The notes below the pieces were generated by a model. That model did no database searches. It was not told where the DNA came from and saw only the letters and a list, made by a program, of their open reading frames with translations. Shown here piece by piece: positions 1 to 8,017 of a stretch of 36,535 bases of DNA; the stretch's first letter is position 1; the number at the start of each line of letters is the position of its first letter. The position numbers were made by a program, and so were the translations under genes. The DNA comes from an uncultured Synechococcus sp. (GTDB lineage: Bacteria; Cyanobacteriota; Cyanobacteriia; PCC-6307; Cyanobiaceae): NCBI GenBank assembly GCA_913048995.1, contig CAJWXK010000004.1:1-36535 (forward strand), in the 5' to 3' direction.

Positions 1-112
1 CCGGAGCCACCCGCAACAGCAGGAACACCAGTGTGGCGATCAGCCACAGCATCACTGGTGCCAGCAGCAGGCGGCTGCCGATGTAGCGGGTCAGGACCTG
101 ACGCCGACTCAT
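1..112 (-). CDS. ABC transporter permease, DppB/OppB type (N-terminal fragment)
   Basis: Only the first 37 codons are present; the gene runs off the left edge. The peptide begins MSRRQVLTRYIGSRLLLAP and continues as one hydrophobic segment. This is the usual start of the inner-membrane permease of peptide/nickel (family 5) ABC importers: a short basic cytoplasmic tail, then the first membrane helix. Its ATG overlaps the stop of the upstream binding-protein gene by four bases (ATGA), so the two are probably translationally coupled parts of one importer. The substrate cannot be read from this fragment. The family call rests mainly on the neighbouring binding protein. Confidence 0.7.
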   Translation of the reverse strand, partial: MSRRQVLTRYIGSRLLLAPVMLWLIATLVFLLLRVAP

Positions 113-1704
113 GGCTGTTCCTGGCGCTGCAGCGCACCAAACAGCAGTCGCCCGGAGCCGTCAAATTGCGGCGCGGAGACGCTGTTGAGTGCCCAGGCCC
201 GTGGCCTTACGAGCCATAGGGGCAGATAGGGGGAGCCATGGGCGGCTTCACGTTGCACCTGATCGAGTAGGGCCAGACGCTCTTCGCCGCGGACCTCATT
301 GCTCTTCAGCAGGGTCTGCTGTAGCCCTGGTGCGGTCCAGAAGCTGCCGCTGGCGACACTGTCACCTTCCAGACAGCGGTTGCCTTGACTGCGGCGGCAC
401 TCCAGCAATGGGGTCAGGTAGTTGTCGGCATCGGGGTAGTCCCCCATCCAATCCAGCAGGATCAGCTGGAAGGCGCCATCGCCCAGCTGTCGGTAGGCGG
501 TGGTGGATTCCATTCCCTTGAGATCCAGCACCAGGCAGTCCCCGAGGCGGCTGCGCAGCAGCTCCTGCCAGCTCAGAGCGAGCAGTCGGTCGGTGGGCAC
601 GTTGGAGCGGTAAGTGAGCTGCAGCTGGAGCACATTGCCCTGGCAGTAACCCTCCTCGCCAAGCAGTTGGCGCGAGCGCGACAGGTCAGCCTTGGGCCAT
701 GCGGCTAGCGCGCCGGGAATCCCTGGTGGTACCAGCCCCCGCAGCGGTGGCCTCAGGCCATCGCTGATCCGTTTGGTGAGCAGCTCGCGATCGAGGCTGT
801 ACGCGAGGGCACGGCGAAGCTTGAGGCGATCAAGCGGTGGCCGGTCACTCAGCAGAGTCACATAGCCGATCTCCAGGGCTGGGCCAGCTCCTTCTCGCAG
901 CTTTCCGGCATTGGCGCGGCGGTGCAGGGCGGTCTGTTGCTCCGGCTCCAAGCTGGTGGAGAGCAGGACATCGACGCTTCCACCTCGGATGGCGCCATAC
1001 AGGCTGGTGGAGGTGCTCATGCCCACCAGGGCGATGCCGCGGTTTTGGGGCGGCTTGCCCCAGTAGTCCTCAAAGGGCTCAAGGCGCTGCAGTTGAGGGC
1101 TGTGAAAACTCAGCTTGTACGGGCCGGTGCCAACAAAGCCACCGGCGCGAAAACCATCGGCGTACTCCGCGTAGGCGGTTGGAGAGACTGGCGTCAGGCT
1201 GGCGAAGCTCAGCAGCGCCTCCAGCGGACTGAAGGGCTGCCGCAGCTCCAGTTCAAGGCGGTGGGCATCCAGCACCTTGACCGCCTTGATGCGGTTGCCC
1301 ACCACGTAGCTGAGCTTGCCGATGCTCAGGAATCGCTTCAGGCTGAAGGCCATGGCTTCAGCATCAAAGGGGGTGCCGTCGTGAAAACGCACACCCCGCC
1401 GCAGTGGGATGACCGCCCGCAGGCCATCGCGACTCAGCTGCGGCGGACCACTGGCCAACTTCGGTTCAATTCGGCCATCGGCATCGATGGCATAGAGCGG
1501 ATCGCCCAGGGCGCTGATGAGCTGCAGGGCAATAACCGTGGTGGCCTGGGCGGGATCAACGGTCTGGATTGAGCCATAGGCCGCTACCACCAACGGGCCA
1601 TCGACTGGACGACGGCTCTGGCGGCAGGAGGTCAGCGCCACCAGGCCCACGACGACCAGCAAGGTGGCCAGCAAACTCCTGTGCCATCTGCTGCTGCCGT
1701 GCAC
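109..1704 (-). CDS. Peptide/nickel-type ABC transporter substrate-binding lipoprotein (SBP family 5)
   Basis: A 531-residue exported solute-binding protein of the DppA/OppA/NikA class, delivering a ligand to the permease encoded just downstream. It starts at GTG with a basic N-terminus, a hydrophobic stretch at residues 11-24 and a lipobox LTSC whose Cys is residue 27, so it should be a lipid-anchored protein. The mature part has family features such as the segment VRFHDGTPFDAEAMAFSLKR (about residues 105-124). Full length agrees with the family (500-550 residues). No residues identify the ligand; oligopeptide is the default guess. It lies 29 bp after a 62-residue gene and overlaps the permease by four bases. 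Confidence 0.9.
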   Translation of the reverse strand: MHGSSRWHRSLLATLLVVVGLVALTSCRQSRRPVDGPLVVAAYGSIQTVDPAQATTVIALQLISALGDPLYAIDADGRIEPKLASGPPQLSRDGLRAVIPLRRGVRFHDGTPFDAEAMAFSLKRFLSIGKLSYVVGNRIKAVKVLDAHRLELELRQPFSPLEALLSFASLTPVSPTAYAEYADGFRAGGFVGTGPYKLSFHSPQLQRLEPFEDYWGKPPQNRGIALVGMSTSTSLYGAIRGGSVDVLLSTSLEPEQQTALHRRANAGKLREGAGPALEIGYVTLLSDRPPLDRLKLRRALAYSLDRELLTKRISDGLRPPLRGLVPPGIPGALAAWPKADLSRSRQLLGEEGYCQGNVLQLQLTYRSNVPTDRLLALSWQELLRSRLGDCLVLDLKGMESTTAYRQLGDGAFQLILLDWMGDYPDADNYLTPLLECRRSQGNRCLEGDSVASGSFWTAPGLQQTLLKSNEVRGEERLALLDQVQREAAHGSPYLPLWLVRPRAWALNSVSAPQFDGSGRLLFGALQRQEQP

Positions 1705-1733
1705 CCCGCTGCCGTCTGCTGTTGCTGATGAAC

Positions 1734-1922
1734 CTATGCGGCCGGCTGCGGTTGCCCGCTGAAGACAATGTTGCCGAGGGATACCTCAAACACCGGTGAG
1801 CCTTGGGCTTGCAGTGGCCAGCTGCGAACCCAGCAACGATCGTGCCGATCATCGATGGCGATCACCTGGTAGGTGCCGTCATCACTGCTGAGGTGAACAC
1901 AATCGCCCTGATGCAAACGCAT
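1734..1922 (-). CDS. Small conserved-looking protein of unknown function (62 aa)
   Basis: A 62-residue acidic protein starting at ATG, without signal peptide or membrane segment. The alternation of hydrophobic residues and turns (GDCVHLSS, YQVIAIDD, CWVRSWPL, FEVSLGNIVF) suggests a small all-beta barrel. I do not recognise a named family. It lies between homoserine dehydrogenase (133 bp upstream) and the binding-protein gene (29 bp downstream), all on the same strand. Coding is supported by the absence of a better overlapping frame and by protein-like composition. Function unknown; picocyanobacteria carry many short proteins of this kind. Confidence 0.65.
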   Translation of the reverse strand: MRLHQGDCVHLSSDDGTYQVIAIDDRHDRCWVRSWPLQAQGSPVFEVSLGNIVFSGQPQPAA

Positions 1923-2055
1923 GCTGGAGCTGCTGTTGGATGCATGGTTCCGCAGGCTGGGGGAAAGGCAATGTTCAGAGTGAACGACCTGGCCCTTTGT
2001 CAGCGAACCACCCCATCAACTTAGACCTTCAAGTTTTCTTTCGGTGGGTGGCCGC
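1923..2055 (-). other. Intergenic region after hom with possible nested hairpin
   Basis: This 133-bp gap follows the hom stop on the minus strand. Just after the stop the transcript would contain CCACCC, then AACTT-(8 nt)-AAGTT, then GGGTGG, which can pair as an outer and an inner stem. There is no T-run after it, so it is not a standard intrinsic terminator. It could be a 3' structure of the hom mRNA or chance. Confidence 0.25.
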
Positions 2056-3363
2056 TTAGAGGGTTCGCATGCAGCAGGTGACGGCTTCCACCTCCGGGTG
2101 CTTCAAGATGGCTGTCAGGGCACGTCGGAAGCCGGTCTCTTCCACGGCGTGGGTGATCACCACGATCTCGGCACCGGCACCTTCGGTTTCAAACTGCACG
2201 ATCGACTGCAGGCTGACGTTTTCGGCCCCGAAGCAGCCGCCGATGTGACCGATGACGCCAGGCCGGTCCGTGCTCTGGAAGCGCACGTAGTTGCGGTGGC
2301 AGGTGCTGCCGGCATCCACCAAGCGGCACTTGCGCCAGCTGCTGGCCGCCAGCAGTGGGTCCTGGCCAGCGGCCGGGCCGCTGGCGACCTGGTTGATGGC
2401 TGCGATGTTGAGGATGTCGGCCACCACAGCACTGGCGGTGGGCCCCGCGCCAGCCCCGGGTCCGTAGAACATCACCCGTCCGACGGGGTCGCCTTCCACC
2501 AGGATGGCGTTATTCACCCCATTCACTCCGGCCAGCGGGTGGTCCTTGGCGAGCAGGGTGGGGTGCACCCTCACATCGAGCACCTCGGTGCCATCGCTAT
2601 CGCTGCCGTGGCGCTCGGCCACCGCCAGCAGCTTGACCACAAAGCCCAGCTCGCGGGCGTAGTCGATGTCGCGGGTGTCGAGCTGATCGATGCCCTCTGT
2701 GGGGATTGCCTCCCTGGGCACGAGGCCGCCGTAGGCCAGGCCAGTCAGGATCGCGATCTTGTCGGCGGCATCACCACCCTCCACATCGGCGGCAGGGTCC
2801 GCTTCTGCATAGCCGAGGGCCTGGGCATCAGCCAGCACGCTGGCGTAGCTGGCCCCCTCCTCCGCCATGCGCGTGAGGATGTAGTTGGTGGTGCCATTGA
2901 TGATGCCGCTCACCCGTTCGATGCGGTTCCCGCCGAGGGACTGCTTGAGCGGTTCAAGGATCGGGATGCCGCCACCGACGGCCGCTTCCATCAGCACATA
3001 GACCCCCTTGGCAGCGGCTGCAGCGGCGATTTCAGCGCCGTGGCGGGCAATCACGGCTTTGTTGGCTGTGACCACGGCTTTGCCGGCCTCGATCGCCGCC
3101 AGGATCAGGCTGCGGGCAGGCTCCAGCCCACCCATCACCTCCACCACCAGATCCACCGCCGGGTTGGTGACCACCGCTGAAGGGTCCGTGGTCAACAGTT
3201 CTGCGGCGAGCTCCACCGGCCTCGCTCGCTCCAGGTTGCGCACAGCCACCTGGCGCAACTCAAGCTCCTTGACCAGAGGATGACGGCCATCAGGCGTCTG
3301 CAGGATCTGCGCGACTCCGGCACCCACCGTTCCGAGGCCCAACAGACCGATTCCAATGGCCAT
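2056..3363 (-). CDS. hom: Homoserine dehydrogenase
   Basis: A 435-residue monofunctional NAD(P)H-dependent homoserine dehydrogenase, reducing aspartate semialdehyde to homoserine for threonine, methionine and isoleucine synthesis in the cytosol. The N-terminal Rossmann motif GLLGLGTVGAG occupies residues 7-17. The catalytic domain follows with VVTANKAVIARHG and GIINGTTNYILTRM, both signature segments. A C-terminal ACT domain (about residues 350-430, starting RFQSTDRPGVIGHIGG) is the usual threonine-feedback domain. Length matches the cyanobacterial enzyme and the start ATG sits directly before the nucleotide-binding strand. It lies 32 bp downstream of sufE on the same strand and is probably cotranscribed with it. 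Confidence 0.96.
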   Translation of the reverse strand: MAIGIGLLGLGTVGAGVAQILQTPDGRHPLVKELELRQVAVRNLERARPVELAAELLTTDPSAVVTNPAVDLVVEVMGGLEPARSLILAAIEAGKAVVTANKAVIARHGAEIAAAAAAKGVYVLMEAAVGGGIPILEPLKQSLGGNRIERVSGIINGTTNYILTRMAEEGASYASVLADAQALGYAEADPAADVEGGDAADKIAILTGLAYGGLVPREAIPTEGIDQLDTRDIDYARELGFVVKLLAVAERHGSDSDGTEVLDVRVHPTLLAKDHPLAGVNGVNNAILVEGDPVGRVMFYGPGAGAGPTASAVVADILNIAAINQVASGPAAGQDPLLAASSWRKCRLVDAGSTCHRNYVRFQSTDRPGVIGHIGGCFGAENVSLQSIVQFETEGAGAEIVVITHAVEETGFRRALTAILKHPEVEAVTCCMRTL

Positions 3364-3395
3364 CAGGCCTGTGCAACAGACCCTGATCCTAGAAA

Positions 3396-3818
3396 TCAGC
3401 CGGATGAGGCCAATGCAGAAGCTTGAGCCTGCATATGACGCAGGATGTTGAGGAAGCCATTGGCCCTTGATGGGGTCAGGCTCGCCTGCAGGCCGGTTTC
3501 GGCAATAAAGCTCGGATCGACTGCTACGACTTGTTCTGGGCTCAGTCCATTGAGGCCTTGGATGAGCAAAGCCAGCAGTCCTTTGGTGATCTGAGCATCG
3601 GAATCGCCCTGCCAGTGCAGCTCACCGTTCTCCAAGGTGGGCGCAACGAACACTTGCGAAACGCAGCCACGCACCCGGTTGGCATCGCAATTGAGATCTG
3701 CTGGTGCCGCTGGCAGTTTTTTGGCCAGCCAGAGCACGTACTCGTAGCGGCGTTTGGGGTCGTTACTGCCTTTGAGCTTGGCGACGATGCTGTCAAGGGC
3801 GGCGCTGCCGCTGGCCAT
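3396..3818 (-). CDS. sufE: SufE-family cysteine desulfuration protein
   Basis: A 140-residue sulfur-acceptor protein that takes persulfide sulfur from SufS and passes it to the SufBCD Fe-S scaffold in the cytosol. The acceptor cysteine is C52 in the family motif RVRGCVSQV; other SufE features are the early segment RRYEYVLWLAKKLP and the C-terminal helix SRANGFLNILRHMQ. Length is normal for SufE. The gene overlaps the end of the upstream exported-protein gene by 26 bp and is followed after 32 bp by hom. The rest of the suf operon is not in the window. Confidence 0.93.
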   Translation of the reverse strand: MASGSAALDSIVAKLKGSNDPKRRYEYVLWLAKKLPAAPADLNCDANRVRGCVSQVFVAPTLENGELHWQGDSDAQITKGLLALLIQGLNGLSPEQVVAVDPSFIAETGLQASLTPSRANGFLNILRHMQAQASALASSG

Positions 3819-4245
3819 GGCTGATGCTGCCGGTCAATGCCAGTGTGGCGCCCAGCATCCCGCTGATGGCGAGCCATACCTGCTGCAAGCCGCGGCTGCT
3901 GATTTCCATCTCCTCATCAAGACCCAAATAGTCGCGGTGTCCGATGCCGCCATCAATCACCACATCCCAGGCCTGGGAGTCCAGTTCGGGCAAGGTGGCG
4001 CTGAAATGGCCCTCTGCATCGGTTGCCCCCAGTGGAATGCTTTGGCTGCCGTCATGGGATTCCAGGCGGACTTCAGCCTCCACCAGCGGTTCACCGCTGG
4101 AGAAGTTGCTGTTCAGCTCAAGCAGCCCGCCGCTGATGAGGCCGCTGTAGCGGGTTTCCACGGCATGGCTGTGGGCCGGTAGGGGGAGGATCAGCACAGC
4201 TGCTGCGGTGAGCAAGCGCACTGATGAAACCTTCAAGTGATTCAT
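3793..4245 (-). CDS. Exported protein with Ig/transthyretin-like domain and C-terminal membrane segment, function unknown
   Basis: About 150 residues from the ATG giving MNHLKVSSVRLLTAAAVLIL, a signal peptide with cleavage likely near PAHSHA. An upstream start at 4269 would place a longer basic tail before the signal and is less likely. The mature part has a beta-sandwich look (VEAEVRLESHDG, ATDAEGHFSATLPE, WDVVIDGG), as in carboxypeptidase-regulatory or DUF4198-like domains. One hydrophobic helix near the C-terminus (VWLAISGMLGATLALTG) follows. Such proteins sometimes accompany metal transporters, but no transporter is adjacent here. It overlaps sufE by 26 bp. Function not assigned. Confidence 0.7.
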   Translation of the reverse strand: MNHLKVSSVRLLTAAAVLILPLPAHSHAVETRYSGLISGGLLELNSNFSSGEPLVEAEVRLESHDGSQSIPLGATDAEGHFSATLPELDSQAWDVVIDGGIGHRDYLGLDEEMEISSRGLQQVWLAISGMLGATLALTGSISHGQRQRRP

Positions 4246-4313
4246 GGCGCGGCTCTTCACTGGCCGCACGGTAAGGACTGTCTGCTCTGCAGGCCAGGTC
4301 CCGAATCCCAGTT

Positions 4314-4469
4314 TCAGTTGTTGCTCTGGCAGCTGCGGCCGGCCTGCACCATGCCAACCATCGATCCGATCATCAGCTCAAGCGCCTGGGCCGGACGCTG
4401 GGCGGATGCAGCAGGCTTGCTCTGAATCGGACGGGGCTGGGAGGAAGGGGTGGGCACCTGAGCGGTCAT
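4314..4469 (-). CDS. Possible small protein (51 aa), unknown
   Basis: The frame begins at an ATG giving MTAQVPTPSSQPRPIQSKPA, then a short amphipathic/hydrophobic stretch (ALELMIGSMVGMVQAG) and a polar Cys-containing tail. It fills the space between the cyclo-ligase gene (58 bp upstream) and the exported-protein gene (68 bp downstream), which would otherwise be a 282-bp gap. The frame stays open upstream to 4592, but that extension overlaps the cyclo-ligase gene. No family recognised; it could also be non-coding leader sequence of the next gene. Confidence 0.4.
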   Translation of the reverse strand: MTAQVPTPSSQPRPIQSKPAASAQRPAQALELMIGSMVGMVQAGRSCQSNN

Positions 4470-4527
4470 CTCAACGGCAGCATCCTTGCAAAGAAAAATC
4501 AGTGGCTGGGGGGCTCGATAACCTTGC

Positions 4528-5082
4528 TTAACACTGGAGTTGCTTCCCCCGCTCCGTAATCCAGCCATCAAACGGCACATCCCAGGGTTCAACGACCAGC
4601 TCGGCGCAGCTGCAGCAATGCGGCATCACCATCAAGGCCGGCACAGCACGCCACTCGGGTTGGGCCCTGAAGCGGTCGTACCAGCCGCCGCCGCTGCCTA
4701 AGCGAATCCCGCTGCTGGAGCCGGCCAGGGCTGGCACCAGCAGCAGAGCCAGCTGCGCAGGCTCAAGCGGCGCTCCTGTGGGTGCGGGAATGCCGCAGGC
4801 ATCCTCTGCCAGGTCATCACCGGGCTGCCAGGCGGCATAAACCAGGCCTCCCGCTTCCGCTCGCGGCAGGGCCAGTCCGCCGGGCCATCGCGGTGGAGGG
4901 TCGATCAACCGGGCCTCCGCCCCAAGAGGCCAGAACAGCCCCAGTCGCCCTGGTCGTTGCAGTTCGGTTAGGGCCTGATGCACCGCTGCGGTGAGCGCAT
5001 CTGCCCTCTGAACCATCGCCAGTTGGCGTTGCTGACGCCAGTGACGTCGCTGCTCAGTTTTGGCCTCTGCGCTGGCGTTCAT
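4528..5082 (-). CDS. 5-formyltetrahydrofolate cyclo-ligase
   Basis: A 184-residue enzyme that converts 5-formyl-THF to 5,10-methenyl-THF with ATP hydrolysis, recycling a storage/inhibitory folate. The N-terminal helix with [11 protein letters not shown] carries the basic nucleotide-binding residues. The C-terminal signature [12 protein letters not shown] and the closing PFDGWITE segment are typical of the family (5-FTHF_cyc-lig). Length is at the short end of normal. Its ATG overlaps the ruvC stop by four bases (ATGA), so it is probably coupled to ruvC. The folate link with folD, elsewhere in this window, is functional rather than operonic. Confidence 0.93.
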   Translation of the reverse strand: MNASAEAKTEQRRHWRQQRQLAMVQRADALTAAVHQALTELQRPGRLGLFWPLGAEARLIDPPPRWPGGLALPRAEAGGLVYAAWQPGDDLAEDACGIPAPTGAPLEPAQLALLLVPALAGSSSGIRLGSGGGWYDRFRAQPEWRAVPALMVMPHCCSCAELVVEPWDVPFDGWITERGKQLQC

Positions 5083-5555
5083 CGCTGGTACCAGGCCGTT
5101 AGCCCAACCGCGAGGGCATCGGCAGCGTCGTCGGGCTTGGGACGCTCACTGAGCTGCAGCTCTCGCATCACGGCATCCTGCACATCGCCCTTTTCGGCAT
5201 GGCCTGAGCCCGCTAGGGCCAGCTTGATCTGCATTGGTGGGTATTCCACCGTCGGGATGCGAAAGCGGGCCAGGGTCATCATCAGCACCCCGCGGGCTTG
5301 CACCACAGCAATGGTGTTGGAGGAGCGGTAGAAGAAAAACTTCTCCACCGCCGCTTGTTGGGGGCGGTGCAGCCTCAGCAGCTGGCGCAGATCACGGGCG
5401 ATCTCGACCAGCCGCTCACCTTCCGGACGGCCTGCGCCAGTGCTGATGATGCCGCAATCCACCATCACAGGTGGATCACGCCGTCTTTCAGGGTTGACAT
5501 CGATCACGCCGTAGCCCACGCGGGCCAGACCTGGATCGATGCCCAGGATGCGCAT
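5079..5555 (-). CDS. ruvC: Holliday junction resolvase RuvC
   Basis: A 158-residue crossover-junction endonuclease that cuts four-way junctions made by RuvAB branch migration. The start chosen is the ATG giving [19 protein letters not shown]: the first catalytic Asp is in IDPG, the second acidic residue in the segment [10 protein letters not shown], and the last pair in KPDDAADAL near the C-terminus. The open frame continues about 80 codons upstream, but that part lies inside chlI and is not RuvC-like. The gene starts 4 bp after the chlI stop and overlaps the cyclo-ligase start by four bases. Confidence 0.96.
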   Translation of the reverse strand: MRILGIDPGLARVGYGVIDVNPERRRDPPVMVDCGIISTGAGRPEGERLVEIARDLRQLLRLHRPQQAAVEKFFFYRSSNTIAVVQARGVLMMTLARFRIPTVEYPPMQIKLALAGSGHAEKGDVQDAVMRELQLSERPKPDDAADALAVGLTAWYQR

Positions 5556-5559
5556 GGGT

Positions 5560-6651
5560 TCAGGCTGCCAGCGCCAGCTGGAAAGCGTCGCGGTCCTCGG
5601 GGTTGAGCCCGAACACTTGGCAGAAGACTTTGACCACGCGGTCACCGGAATCCACCGCCTCCAGCGGGTCCTTACGCAGGCGATGACGCAGGCAGCAGGC
5701 CACCACCCGGGCCACGTCCTCGTCATTGACCTCGCTGCGCCCCTCAAAAGCAGCCAAGGCGCGAGCCGCCCGGTTGGTGACGATGTCACCCCGCAGACCA
5801 TCGACTTCCAGCTGGCCGCAGACCTCTGAAATTTTTAGGCGCAAGTCAGGATCCATCACGACTGAGCCCAGTCGCTCCTGGGCAGCCACCACCTGCTGCT
5901 GCAATGTCTCTTGGGGCTCTGTGAACTGTCCGAGGAAACGCTCAGGGTCGCTGTCGAAGTCGCTGCGCTGCTCCACCACCTGCACCCGCTGCTCGGGGTC
6001 GCGCACGGTGCGCACCTCGACGCTCATGCCGAAGCGGTCGAGCAGCTGGGGCCGCAGCTCACCCTCCTCTGGGTTGCCTGAGCCGATCAGCACAAAACGG
6101 GCCGGGTGGCGCACGCTGACGCCTTCCCGCTCCACGGTGTTCCAGCCCGATGCAGCCGAGTCGAGCAGCACGTCCACCAGGTGGTCGTCGAGCAGGTTCA
6201 CCTCATCGACGTAGAGCAGGCCGCGATTGGCTTTAGCCAAGAGGCCTGGTTCAAAGGCCCGCACGCCCTCGCTGAGAGCCTTCTCGATGTCGATCGTGCC
6301 GCAGAGCCGGTCTTCTGTAGCGCCCAGCGGCAGATCCACCATCGGCACCTGGCAACTTCCCTGCTGCAGGGCTTCGCCCTGGCTGACCCGCTGGCGCACC
6401 TCTGCGCTCTGCAGGTCGGGGTCGCTGGGAGAGCTGTTGTAAGGATCGCCTTCCACCACCGGGATCTCCGGCAGCAGATCAGCAAGGGCACGGATCGTTG
6501 TGGATTTGCCGGTGCCCCGATCTCCCATGATCATCACGCCGCCGATGCGCGGGTCGATCACGTTCAGCAACAGGGCCAGCTTCATCTCCGCCTGGCCGAC
6601 GATGGCGGTGAAGGGAAACACCCGGCTTTTCAGAGCCTCAGACACTGGCAA
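5560..6651 (-). CDS. chlI: Magnesium chelatase subunit I (AAA+ ATPase)
   Basis: A 363-residue AAA+ subunit of the ChlIDH complex that inserts Mg into protoporphyrin IX, the committed step to chlorophyll. Seen: [10 protein letters not shown] at the N-terminus, Walker [10 protein letters not shown] (about residues 43-51), the Walker B-like segment [16 protein letters not shown], the sensor-like segment [20 protein letters not shown], and the C-terminal helical lid. No ATG precedes the conserved start; TTG at 6651 or GTG at 6645 must be used. It follows the DUF3370 gene by 31 bp and precedes ruvC by 4 bp, so the three may form one transcript. Length matches cyanobacterial ChlI. Confidence 0.97.
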   Translation of the reverse strand: MPVSEALKSRVFPFTAIVGQAEMKLALLLNVIDPRIGGVMIMGDRGTGKSTTIRALADLLPEIPVVEGDPYNSSPSDPDLQSAEVRQRVSQGEALQQGSCQVPMVDLPLGATEDRLCGTIDIEKALSEGVRAFEPGLLAKANRGLLYVDEVNLLDDHLVDVLLDSAASGWNTVEREGVSVRHPARFVLIGSGNPEEGELRPQLLDRFGMSVEVRTVRDPEQRVQVVEQRSDFDSDPERFLGQFTEPQETLQQQVVAAQERLGSVVMDPDLRLKISEVCGQLEVDGLRGDIVTNRAARALAAFEGRSEVNDEDVARVVACCLRHRLRKDPLEAVDSGDRVVKVFCQVFGLNPEDRDAFQLALAA

Positions 6652-6682
6652 CAGGCAAGGGGTCGCAGACGGAGTGCCGTCT

Positions 6683-8017
6683 TCAGGATTCGGATTGTTT
6701 CACAGGCACCACGGTGAGCACTTGTACAGGGGTGATGTCGGCCGGAACAATTAGGCGCACTCGGGCCATGCGCTGCTCACCTGGGTCGAGTGTGATCGTG
6801 CCCAGACTCTGGCCTGGATCCCCCTTGCGCAGCACCAGGTGCAGGTAGCGCCGACCGGGACTTTCGTCGCTGCCGCGCACCTCCACGGTGCCGCGAAAGA
6901 AAATCGGCCCCTTGGCTGGTCTGATGAACTTGAGGCCGCCTTGATGGCGATCGGCTTTCAGCGGTGACTCAAGCCGCAGGTCATAGCTGCAAGGCCGGTT
7001 CGTGCTGTTCTTGAGGGGCAGCTTGAGGTCGTATTCGACCCCGTAGTTGCCGTGAGCCTCCCAGGAGGTTCCTGGATAGAAGGCCTGCAGCTGGGCGCTC
7101 TGCACCTGGGCGGTGCCGAGGCTGCCGCGCTGCAGGCTGGCAATCGGCCAAGAGATGGGCTGATTGCCGAGTTTCAGCGTTGGGCTGCCTGGATCACTGA
7201 GCTGGCCACTCCAGCGGCTGCCGATCTGCACGCCGCTGACGCGTGAGTAGATGATCGAGCCCGGTGCCCCTTTGGGGCTGGCGCGGTGCTCCTTGGAGCT
7301 GAGGCCACCATCGAGCAGGCCGAGTAGGGCTGAGGCGTCTGGAGCGTTGTCGCTGATCAGCCCCACCGTCGCCAGGGAGACCGGTCCATCGCTTAACAGG
7401 CGTAAGTGCAGCGTGCGCCCGTTGAGCAGGGGGTCAAGCCCTTTGACAGGTAAAGGCAGGGTCAGGAGTACCCGGGTGGCCCCAGGCCCCAGGGTGATCT
7501 GCTCGGGCAGCTCCGCTGGCCGCGGTGCACCAGCAATCAGATCGCCGGCAGTGCGGCTGCCGGGGCCGGCGTAGACGCTCAGCCCGTCGTGCTCCATGCG
7601 CGGCGGCATCGGCAGGAACGGTGCTCCAGGCTGGGAGAGGTAGGTCGCCCCGCTGGGCACCCGCACTGTGACCTCCTGATCGCTGCGGTTGCCAAGGATC
7701 ACCCCCAGCCAGAGGGTGCTCTCGGTGGCTCCTTTGGCGCCGGCATAGACGTGGTGGCTGAAGAGATCAAAGGCCCCCTGCAGCGGCACGTTGAGATGAG
7801 CCGATGGCACCTCGCGGCCGCTGCCATCAAAGGTGGAGAGCAAGATGCCGTCTTCAGTGACCACCTCCGGGTTGTTGTCATTGACCATCAGCCGCTGATC
7901 CAGGCCGCCAGGCAGTGGCCGCACCTCTCCGCTGCGCAGCTCCTGGCTGCTCACGGGTAGGGATGGCATGCCCAGCAGGGTGGCGCCCAGGAGGGCTGGC
8001 AGGAGCAGGGGTCGCAT
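6683..8017 (-). CDS. Exported DUF3370 protein
   Basis: About 444 residues with a signal peptide (MRPLLLPALLGATLLGMPSL, cleavage near VSSQ). It matches my memory of cyanobacterial DUF3370 proteins: an early segment LPGGLDQRLMVNDNNPEVVT, then SHHVYAGAKG and a long beta-rich periplasmic part, ending in a pattern YLHLVLRKGDPGQ. Function is not known; a cell-envelope role is likely from export. Start: ATG at 8017 shares one base with the stop of the beta-lactamase-like gene (TGATG); a GTG at 8020 is also possible. This coupling suggests the two exported proteins act together. Confidence 0.85.
   Translation of the reverse strand: MRPLLLPALLGATLLGMPSLPVSSQELRSGEVRPLPGGLDQRLMVNDNNPEVVTEDGILLSTFDGSGREVPSAHLNVPLQGAFDLFSHHVYAGAKGATESTLWLGVILGNRSDQEVTVRVPSGATYLSQPGAPFLPMPPRMEHDGLSVYAGPGSRTAGDLIAGAPRPAELPEQITLGPGATRVLLTLPLPVKGLDPLLNGRTLHLRLLSDGPVSLATVGLISDNAPDASALLGLLDGGLSSKEHRASPKGAPGSIIYSRVSGVQIGSRWSGQLSDPGSPTLKLGNQPISWPIASLQRGSLGTAQVQSAQLQAFYPGTSWEAHGNYGVEYDLKLPLKNSTNRPCSYDLRLESPLKADRHQGGLKFIRPAKGPIFFRGTVEVRGSDESPGRRYLHLVLRKGDPGQSLGTITLDPGEQRMARVRLIVPADITPVQVLTVVPVKQSES

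Noticed and set aside
2044-3180. A 378-codon open frame on the plus strand across homoserine dehydrogenase
   Set aside because: It is antisense to an intact hom with all family motifs; its His/Gly/Asp-rich product is the usual reverse reading of a GC-rich gene.
4260-4350. A cobalamin-riboswitch-like run (GGGACCTGGCCTGC) in the leader of the exported-protein gene, minus strand
   Set aside because: The GCCACTG box and the rest of the B12-box order are missing, and the downstream gene is not a known B12 target.
5556-5801. An N-terminal extension of RuvC by about 80 codons
   Set aside because: The extension is Arg/Trp/Ser-rich, lies inside chlI and precedes the conserved MRILGIDPG start.
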